Below are positions 30,053-35,921 of a stretch of DNA of 35,921 nucleotides, piece after piece (the stretch's first letter is position 1; every line of letters starts with the position of its first letter). The DNA is from Chitinophaga pinensis (GTDB taxonomy: Bacteria > Bacteroidota > Bacteroidia > Chitinophagales > Chitinophagaceae). Where the stretch lies: assembly GCA_943327275.2 (NCBI GenBank), contig CALPWM020000003.1:1-35921 (forward strand). The letters are read 5' to 3'. Below the pieces are notes generated by a model. It ran no database searches and was not told where the DNA came from. It saw only the letters and a program-made list of their open reading frames with translations. Made by a program: the position numbers and the translations under genes.

Positions 30053-30060
30053 TACCTTTG
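30053..30060 (+). promoter_or_regulatory. Candidate Bacteroidota -7 box (TAnnTTTG) upstream of the nitroreductase gene
   Basis: TACCTTTG matches TAnnTTTG exactly, 18-25 nt before the GTG start; no well-spaced -33 TTTG seen, only a TTG about 25 nt upstream. Confidence 0.4.
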
Positions 30061-30077
30061 CCATCTAAATCATTCCC

Positions 30078-30803
30078 GTGTACCAAGAAGCATTTGAAGC
30101 CATTGTCAACAGCAGAAGATCCAACCGCAGTTATGACCCAGCAGTGGAAGTGCCTGATGAAGTCATCAAGAAAAGCCTGGAGCTGGCCATTTTATCCCCC
30201 AACAGCAGCAACATGCAATTGTGGGAATTCTATTGGATCAAATCTGAGGAATTGAGGGAAAAATTCACGCCACTTTGTTTGGGACAATCAGCGGCAAAGA
30301 CAGCCAAACACCTGATGGTCTTCGTTACTAGGCAAGACCACTGGAAGGCCCATGCCAAATGGAATTACAACAATTTCAAGGCAACGATTGTCGACAATGC
30401 ACCCACCAAAAGACAACAACGAGGGTTGGATTATTATGGAAAGCTCATGCCCGTGGTGTATGCCCAAGACTGGTTTGGTTTCATGACATTGATCAGAAAA
30501 GTTGTTTGCTTCATCAAAGGATTCAACAATCCTTTCGCACGCATCTCGGGCAGCCGTGATCAAAAAGTGATTGTTCACAAATCCTGTGCACTTGCAGCGC
30601 AAACCTTCATGCTGGCCATCTCTGCCCACGGATACGATACCTGCCCAATGGAAGGTTTTGATTCAAAGCGTGTAAAAAAATTGATGGGGCTTCCTGCCGG
30701 CGCTGAAGTCAACATGATTGTATCCATAGGCAAAGGCACTGAAAAAGGCATCCACGGAGAAAGAAAAAGACTGCCTTTTGAAGAGGTGGTTTTTGTGCGC
30801 TGA
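30078..30803 (+). CDS. Nitroreductase-family protein
   Basis: 241 aa, GTG start; FEAIVNSRRSNRSYDPAVEVPDEVIKKSLELAILSPNSSNMQLWEFYWI, C-terminal HGYDTCPMEGFDSKRVKKLMGLPAGAEVNMIVSIGKG. Confidence 0.92.
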   Translation: MYQEAFEAIVNSRRSNRSYDPAVEVPDEVIKKSLELAILSPNSSNMQLWEFYWIKSEELREKFTPLCLGQSAAKTAKHLMVFVTRQDHWKAHAKWNYNNFKATIVDNAPTKRQQRGLDYYGKLMPVVYAQDWFGFMTLIRKVVCFIKGFNNPFARISGSRDQKVIVHKSCALAAQTFMLAISAHGYDTCPMEGFDSKRVKKLMGLPAGAEVNMIVSIGKGTEKGIHGERKRLPFEEVVFVR

Positions 30804-30877
30804 CAATATTCCTAAAACAATGACGGAAATTGTATTTCGAGAGGTCTAGTCTTTTGGAATTATATGGGCTAAATTGC

Positions 30878-31531
30878 TCAATCTGTATCCTCTGCTTTCA
30901 ACAGCCTGATATCCCTCTCAAGCTGCTCCATGTCCAGATCGAGCGTACCATTGTAAATACCCCTGATCCTTCCGGTTTTATCTACAAGCAATACATGTTC
31001 GGTATGCAAAAAATCTGTGCTGTCTTTGGTAAAACCCAATGCCTCTTCTGCAAAATAAGACCTGCGGGCAAGGGTATAGATATCCGATTTGGGGCCGGTT
31101 AGTAAATGCCAATTGGGAGCATTGATCTTGTTCGTGTTGGCGTATTCCCTCAACCTTGAAACACTATCGCGCCAGGGAGTGACAGAAAAAGAAAGAAATA
31201 CTACCGCAGAATCCTTTTCATATGCATGGTTGAGTTTGGCAATCTTATTCATCATTCCAGGACAGATACTCCCACAACCGGTAAAAAAGAAATTGGCCAC
31301 ATGGATTTTGCCTTCTACATCTTTCTCAGAAAATGCATGACCATTCTGGTTTTTCAAATCAAATCTACCAATGGTATGGGTGATTATTTTTTCAACTGAT
31401 GCTGCACCATTCAAAAAAATCGGACTAAAATCTGGTGTATTATAATAGGGCAAAGCCTTTACTGAAGGCTGTTGCCTGCAAGCCGCCATCAGAAAAAACA
31501 AACTAATTGATGCCAACACTATCCGATACAT
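30878..31531 (-). CDS. SCO1/SenC-family protein (copper chaperone/thioredoxin-fold)
   Basis: ORF listed to 31639; ATG at 31531 gives a lipoprotein signal MYRIVLASISLFFLMAACRQQ. CxxxC motif FFTGCGSICPGMMNK and downstream His in FLHTEHVLLVDKTGRIRG. Confidence 0.9.
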   Translation of the reverse strand: MYRIVLASISLFFLMAACRQQPSVKALPYYNTPDFSPIFLNGAASVEKIITHTIGRFDLKNQNGHAFSEKDVEGKIHVANFFFTGCGSICPGMMNKIAKLNHAYEKDSAVVFLSFSVTPWRDSVSRLREYANTNKINAPNWHLLTGPKSDIYTLARRSYFAEEALGFTKDSTDFLHTEHVLLVDKTGRIRGIYNGTLDLDMEQLERDIRLLKAEDTD

Positions 31532-32015
31532 TGATACAGTTTTTTGTTCCGAGCAGACCGTAACGCCTGCCATTGCGGATGATGTAATTGGAACGGATGC
31601 TGCCATCGTCGTACCATTGTTTTTGCGCACCCGATTCATACCCCCTTTCGTAATTCATTTCACGAACTAGCTTTCCTTCTGGATTCCACTCTCTGCAAGT
31701 GCCCTGGTATTCTCCATTGGCGAAAAAATACTGCGCTTGTATTTTTCCATTGCTCCAATACCTTTTCAATGGGCCGGTTTTGACGCCCTGCACATAATAG
31801 CGCTGCTCCATCAAAACACCATTCTCATGAAACCTTCTGAACTCGCCATGTTCCATGCCATTGTAAAAAGATCTAACAGCAAGGGTATCAGCAGTACCGG
31901 GATAAAATTCATACTGCGCAATACCCTTGGGTTGCATCTTGCATCCCATCAAAAAAATCAGGCAAAGCGCAAACCAACTAATTCGAAACCGTACCAGCTG
32001 TTCCAAAGAAACCAT
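31503..32015 (-). CDS. MORN_2/YwqK-like repeat lipoprotein
   Basis: ORF listed to 32087; ATG at 32015 (or 32021) gives lipoprotein signal ...FALCLIFLMGCKMQPKG. Repeats YNGMEHGEFRRFHENGVLMEQRYYVQGVKTGPLKRYWSNGKIQAQYFFANGEYQGTCREWNPEGKLV. Confidence 0.8.
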   Translation of the reverse strand: MVSLEQLVRFRISWFALCLIFLMGCKMQPKGIAQYEFYPGTADTLAVRSFYNGMEHGEFRRFHENGVLMEQRYYVQGVKTGPLKRYWSNGKIQAQYFFANGEYQGTCREWNPEGKLVREMNYERGYESGAQKQWYDDGSIRSNYIIRNGRRYGLLGTKNCINVSDSVGIN

Positions 32016-32748
32016 TTCCATTGATATAAGGATCTGCATCCGTGATATGATAGTGATAAATGCCAGCAGGATAATCTGCTGTGGCATGCTTGTGCCCGTG
32101 GTAGGCGTCCAGGCTTGTGTTGCTCACTTTCGCACCATTCTCTTCTGGACCATATACCGGAAAGCCATCCAACAGAAAACCCAACAAGGATGACTTGTTC
32201 AACTTAGTTTGGGTCAGGTAAAGTGGCTCAACATGATAATGGTACATGCCGCCAGGAGCTGGATGGCCCCAGCTTTGGTCAAAGCTCGCCATTTCTCCAG
32301 TCAATGGTTGATTGGGGCCAGCATACTGGTTGAAGAATGGCACGCCATTTACAGTTACACCTATTGGCCCCAAGGGAGTTGGCTTCTTAATGCTTGCTTC
32401 AGCAGGATTGATGGGGATTTTGAAGGTATAGGAAAGTGTATTGATGGAATTGGGATTCTTCACAAATATTTTCCCTCCAAAAGTGGCCCCTGAAAATGCT
32501 TCATAGAGTGGATTTGTTGTTGCATAATAAGCACTCTTATGGTCTGGTGTGCCAGTGCTTTTGATGGTAACGAAAGTTCCATCAGCGGTGATGCTGGTGG
32601 CGCCGTATATCTTCTTGTAAACATCGGGGACCGCAGATGATGTTGAAGGGGTTGAGGGGGTTGAAGGAGTTGAAATTGCGGCCTTCTTGCAGGCGAAACC
32701 AAGAATGATGAGTGCCAATAAAGTGAAAAAATTGTTTTTCGTATTCAT
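31978..32748 (-). CDS. YHYH-domain lipoprotein
   Basis: 256 aa; lipoprotein signal ILGFACKKA, T/S/P linker, GGMYHYHVEPLY, LLDGFPVYGPEENG, AYHGHKHATADYPAGIYHYHITD. Confidence 0.88.
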   Translation of the reverse strand: MNTKNNFFTLLALIILGFACKKAAISTPSTPSTPSTSSAVPDVYKKIYGATSITADGTFVTIKSTGTPDHKSAYYATTNPLYEAFSGATFGGKIFVKNPNSINTLSYTFKIPINPAEASIKKPTPLGPIGVTVNGVPFFNQYAGPNQPLTGEMASFDQSWGHPAPGGMYHYHVEPLYLTQTKLNKSSLLGFLLDGFPVYGPEENGAKVSNTSLDAYHGHKHATADYPAGIYHYHITDADPYINGNGFFGTAGTVSN

Positions 32749-32766
32749 GTTTGCGATTTTAAAAAT

Positions 32767-33549
32767 TTATTGTTGATCGGGGGGAGGCAAAGGGCGTTTT
32801 CCACCATGGGGAGGATGGCCCTCACCTTGTTTCGGAGGATGTCCTTCTCCGGGAGGTGGTGGGCGATGTCCTTCTCCGGGAGGAGGTGGGCGATGTCCTT
32901 CTCTAGGTGGTGGTGGATGACCTTCACCGGGTGGAGGTGGTGGGCGATGTCCTTCTCCAGGTGGTGGCGGATGTCCCTCTCCGGGAGGTGGCGGGCGATG
33001 CTGATCAATTGCCGATGGATGTTTCCTATTGCTATCCGCTGCTGATGCAGGAAGATGATGATCAACAGGGCCGGGTGGAGCACCTTGGGGGGCTCTTGAT
33101 TCAGCCATCAAACCAGCCAATTGATCCAATAACCCATCAAATTTCTTTTTTTGCCTGTCGTTGCAGAGTGCCCTCAATTGTTGAAAATGTTCCAGATTGA
33201 GCAACTCCAGATCCTGAATTTTTATGGTGATGGCCTCTACTGCTTTCATTTTCTCCGGCTCGGGAATGACGGGTTGCTTAAGCAGTTGGAAAAGGTTTTC
33301 TTTGGCAATCCTGATATCCTTTTTTAAGGACCTTGCTGATGCCTGATGCGCCTCAATTAAATCCTGAAAAGAAAGCAGCTGACTTGAATCCAATTCAAGG
33401 GTTTGGACCAGAAACTCCCTGGGAGATCCTTTCTGGACTTGACTTTTAGAGGGCCTATTGATCCAAAATAACAAAATGGTTACTGCGTTGGCTAACAGGA
33501 GAAAAACAACCCACCAGGTAAGCACCCTGCTTTTTATCGTATTGTTCAT
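32767..33549 (-). CDS. Membrane-anchored Spy/CpxP/CnrX-like periplasmic (heavy-metal sensor-type) protein with His/Pro-rich repeat tail
   Basis: 260 aa; N-terminal TM VLTWWVVFLLLANAVTILLFWI, helical Spy-like core LELDSSQLLSFQDLIEAHQASARSLKKDIRIAKENLFQLL...LEHFQQLRALCNDRQKKKFDGLLDQL, tail (HRPPPPGEG)n. Confidence 0.8.
   Translation of the reverse strand: MNNTIKSRVLTWWVVFLLLANAVTILLFWINRPSKSQVQKGSPREFLVQTLELDSSQLLSFQDLIEAHQASARSLKKDIRIAKENLFQLLKQPVIPEPEKMKAVEAITIKIQDLELLNLEHFQQLRALCNDRQKKKFDGLLDQLAGLMAESRAPQGAPPGPVDHHLPASAADSNRKHPSAIDQHRPPPPGEGHPPPPGEGHRPPPPPGEGHPPPPREGHRPPPPGEGHRPPPPGEGHPPKQGEGHPPHGGKRPLPPPDQQ
32801..33000 (-). repeat. Coding tandem repeat, 24-30-nt units encoding H(R/P)PPPPGEG
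   Basis: Consecutive units HRPPPPGEG, HPPPPGEG, HRPPPPPGEG, HPPPPREG, HRPPPPGEG, HRPPPPGEG, HPPKQGEG, then HPPHGG. Confidence 0.92.
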
Positions 33550-33561
33550 GATCTCAACGGT

Positions 33562-33864
33562 TTAATAAATTGAATTGATGGATTGATTGTAGTCAGACGC
33601 AAAACGCTGAATTGAATACCCTTCGGCTTGGCTTTTCTCTTTTGATGAAAATTGAAAAAATAGGAAGCCATTCAATACCAACAAAAGTGACAATGCGGCA
33701 ATCGCCATTGCTGGTCTGACCACAAAGCCCCATTCCTCACCTGCTTTTCTGGCTTCCATTCTTGCCTTTAACCTGGTATAAAAAAACTCATCCGTTCCAA
33801 CTTCCTGGATATTATCCAACAACTGAAGATGGTCATCCAGCAAACTGTTTGAACTCTTGTTCAT
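33562..33864 (-). CDS. Small single-TM protein, candidate anti-sigma factor
   Basis: ORF listed to 33897 uses TTG; ATG at 33864 (MNKSSNSLLDDHLQLLDNIQ). One TM AMAIAALSLLLVLNGFLFFQF; starts about 10 bp after the ECF sigma stop codon. Confidence 0.65.
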   Translation of the reverse strand: MNKSSNSLLDDHLQLLDNIQEVGTDEFFYTRLKARMEARKAGEEWGFVVRPAMAIAALSLLLVLNGFLFFQFSSKEKSQAEGYSIQRFASDYNQSINSIY

Positions 33865-33874
33865 TGCACTTTTT

Positions 33875-34447
33875 TTATTGGTTGTAATATTGTTCAAGAT
33901 TCTTTTTTAGGATTTCTTTTGCCCTGCTTACCAAAGATTCGATCGCCTTTATCCCTAATCCCATGATTTCTGTTGCTTCCTCATATTTCATCCCTTGTAT
34001 CCGGATCAAGGTGAACGCCAATTGTTGTTTTTCAGGGAGTTGGCCGATGGCCCTGTACAAGGCCGTCGCTTTCTCCTTGTTTTCTGCAGCAATTCCAGGA
34101 TTCATTTCCACCACATCAATACTTCTCTTTTCTTCGGGCATCCACCAGGGAATGATGGCGTGTAGCCTTTGCCTGGTTTTCCTTTTCCTCAATTTTTCCA
34201 ATGCTTTTCTGATGGCGATTTTCTGCACCCAGGTGGAGAGTTTTGAGTCTCCCTTGAATGACACAATCGACCCATGAATCTGAATAAAGGTTTCCTGCAG
34301 CACATCTTCGGCATCATCCCTGTCTTGCAGAATGTTCAATACGGTATGATGTATGCGGTGGCTGAGGCTGTTCACCAACCACCGAAAAGCAAGTTCATCC
34401 CCCTGCCTCAAACCGCTTATGAGTTCCGCTTCATTCACATTACTCAT
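33875..34447 (-). CDS. ECF-subfamily RNA polymerase sigma-70 factor
   Basis: 190 aa; region 2 LQDRDDAEDVLQETFIQIHGSIVSFKGDSKLSTWVQKIAIRKALEKLRK, region 4 IGQLPEKQQLAFTLIRIQGMKYEEATEIMGLGIKAIESLVSRAKEIL. Confidence 0.95.
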   Translation of the reverse strand: MSNVNEAELISGLRQGDELAFRWLVNSLSHRIHHTVLNILQDRDDAEDVLQETFIQIHGSIVSFKGDSKLSTWVQKIAIRKALEKLRKRKTRQRLHAIIPWWMPEEKRSIDVVEMNPGIAAENKEKATALYRAIGQLPEKQQLAFTLIRIQGMKYEEATEIMGLGIKAIESLVSRAKEILKKNLEQYYNQ

Positions 34448-34487
34448 TTATAGATGCATACAAGATCGTAATCCTTCGGGGCAAAAC

Positions 34488-34521
34488 AAAAAAAGGGGAG
34501 CCATCTTACGATAGCCCCCCC
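34488..34521 (-). terminator. Intrinsic terminator of the T9SS cargo gene
   Basis: Minus-strand RNA GGGGGGCUAUC-GUAA-GAUGGCUCCCC-UUUUUUU: ~11-bp stem including two G-U pairs, GNRA tetraloop, U-tract. Confidence 0.8.
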
Positions 34522-34545
34522 TTCGAGTTTAATTTTGAAAACCTA

Positions 34546-35921
34546 TTAATTTGCCTTAATCAATTTTCCAGTTGTGCTGTAGGTTCCATTTCTGAATACA
34601 AACACAAGGTTTTTCCTTTGTGCAGCAGGCACATTGTACTCAATGTTTGTGGTTGTATTTGCTTGCATTTCACCTTCAAACAAATTGGCAACTTTCTGAC
34701 CAAGCATGTTATAGATAACAAGACTTGATTTGGCAGTTTGTTTGGCAGTCAAACGGAAGCTGATCTTATCGTTATAAGGATTGGGGAATGCTCCTACCGC
34801 GACGTTAACAGATCCACCATTGGAAGACGCACCCATCTCTTCTTGTGCGCCAATCATGGTCATGGCAGCACTTCTTTTCTTGCGATCATCATCATCGTCG
34901 TCATCTTTGCCTTTTTTGCAATCTGTAAATGCTACAAAGAATCTTCCGCGATCAAATGCCTCATTGACGGCTTTCAAGGTTTTGGTGATATCCTTGTAAG
35001 AAACATTGGCAGGAAGTTTAGACTTGTCAAACAAGACATCAACGGCAAACTTAACGAGGTCATTGATTGATTTTGATCCAGCAACACCATTCAGCACTTT
35101 AGAAGAAATGAACCTCTTCTTGTCATCATCTCTGTCGTCAGCGTCACAGTCATCATCTTCCCTATCATACTTTTCTTCTTTCCTGTCAACACAACCTGGG
35201 GCTCTCTTGGTAATGATACACTTATCGCCAGCTTTGCTCAGATCAAAGTTTCCAAGATCATCACCAACTTCAGGGATGCCAGTGTTCAAGGCAAGTGCAA
35301 TCACCTGTCCAAGCAACTCATTGTTGACTTTCAATGCTCTTTCTTTGCTCTTTTTATCGTTGCTGTTGCACTCGTAAGCTTCGCGGATGGCATCAGACTT
35401 GCCAGACATCGGAAGCATCCCGTTAAGGTTAACGCTTTCATTCCTGCTGATGATAAACATTCCCTTATATCCATCCTTTCCACCTTTCTCACCGAGTTTC
35501 AATGAGTAACCAGTCAATTTAGAAAGAGATGCATTGATAAGATCAATTGGCCTGTTGTAGGGGGTTGTTGCTGCTGCCTTACCATCTTTTACTTCAGTAA
35601 TGATGCATACTTTTCCTTTTTTGCTACCATAGTAAGATTGCGTGAAAGTATAGTAGGGAACTGAAACAATGTGAATATCCACGTTAGAACGATCACTTTC
35701 ACATCCATGCGCATTGGTCTGTGAATATTGGTACTTATACTTTTGCCCTGATTTTTCAGTTGAAGGCTTTGGTGCACTTTTGCTAGACTTCTCTACTGAT
35801 CCTTCATTCCAATACCAGTTTGATGTGTTGCTTCCTGTAGGTTTCAATGAAACCTCTTTGCTAACACCACCATGGTTATGGTCTTCCTTGTGATCAGCAT
35901 GTTTAGCAGGCTTGGGATGAA
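34546..35921 (-). CDS. Secreted protein with C-terminal type IX secretion (T9SS type A) sorting domain, Asp-rich tracts; N-terminus beyond window
   Basis: C-terminal VGAFPNPYNDKISFRLTAKQTAKSSLVIYNMLGQKVANLFEGEM...GTYSTTGKLIKAN. Listed start at 35847 is a TTG; the frame stays open to the edge (...HPKPAKHADHKEDHNHGGVSKEVSLKPTGSN). Confidence 0.88.
   Translation of the reverse strand, partial: HPKPAKHADHKEDHNHGGVSKEVSLKPTGSNTSNWYWNEGSVEKSSKSAPKPSTEKSGQKYKYQYSQTNAHGCESDRSNVDIHIVSVPYYTFTQSYYGSKKGKVCIITEVKDGKAAATTPYNRPIDLINASLSKLTGYSLKLGEKGGKDGYKGMFIISRNESVNLNGMLPMSGKSDAIREAYECNSNDKKSKERALKVNNELLGQVIALALNTGIPEVGDDLGNFDLSKAGDKCIITKRAPGCVDRKEEKYDREDDDCDADDRDDDKKRFISSKVLNGVAGSKSINDLVKFAVDVLFDKSKLPANVSYKDITKTLKAVNEAFDRGRFFVAFTDCKKGKDDDDDDDRKKRSAAMTMIGAQEEMGASSNGGSVNVAVGAFPNPYNDKISFRLTAKQTAKSSLVIYNMLGQKVANLFEGEMQANTTTNIEYNVPAAQRKNLVFVFRNGTYSTTGKLIKAN

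Noticed and set aside
31503-32087. YwqK antitoxin / toxin-antitoxin module
   Set aside because: The similarity is only to MORN-type repeats; there is no toxin-like partner and the protein has a lipoprotein signal.
32801-33000. CRISPR-like short repeats
   Set aside because: Units are 24-30 nt, contiguous and coding, with no unique spacers and no cas genes nearby.
32770-33045. Plus-strand ORF rich in W/R/M/S repeats
   Set aside because: Reverse-strand reading of the HPPPPGEG coding repeat; the minus frame has signal/TM, core domain and operon context.
1-35921. Mobile elements, tRNA, rRNA
   Set aside because: No transposase or integrase motifs, terminal repeats, or RNA gene signatures were recognised on either strand.

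Overview
The window looks like a Bacteroidota chromosome segment, probably Chitinophagaceae-like (lineage inferred from gene content only). It carries no RNA genes, CRISPR arrays or recognisable mobile elements. On the minus strand there are two tandem SusC/SusD pairs (about 1-8584, the last SusD cut by the left edge). Upstream of these is a trans-envelope regulated unit: ECF sigma, FecR anti-sigma, STN-domain SusC, SusD and a TlpA-like thioredoxin protein (17150 to 8914). The middle holds an NHL/PAL-like beta-propeller, a GNAT/FemAB-like protein, an arginase-family hydrolase, a short barrel-less TonB-plug protein, an outer-membrane beta-barrel protein, a GH2 glycosidase, an internally duplicated FAD oxidoreductase and a nitroreductase. 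The most intriguing region is 30878-34447: a tightly packed six-gene minus-strand operon encoding an ECF sigma, a small one-TM protein, a membrane-anchored Spy/CnrX-like protein with a His/Pro-rich repeat tail, a YHYH lipoprotein, a MORN-repeat lipoprotein and a SCO1/SenC protein. It resembles a CnrYXH-type metal-sensing sigma system fused to a putative copper/redox envelope module. Next to it is a T9SS-secreted Asp-rich protein running off the right edge. All family calls come from reading translated sequence; no database searches were run.
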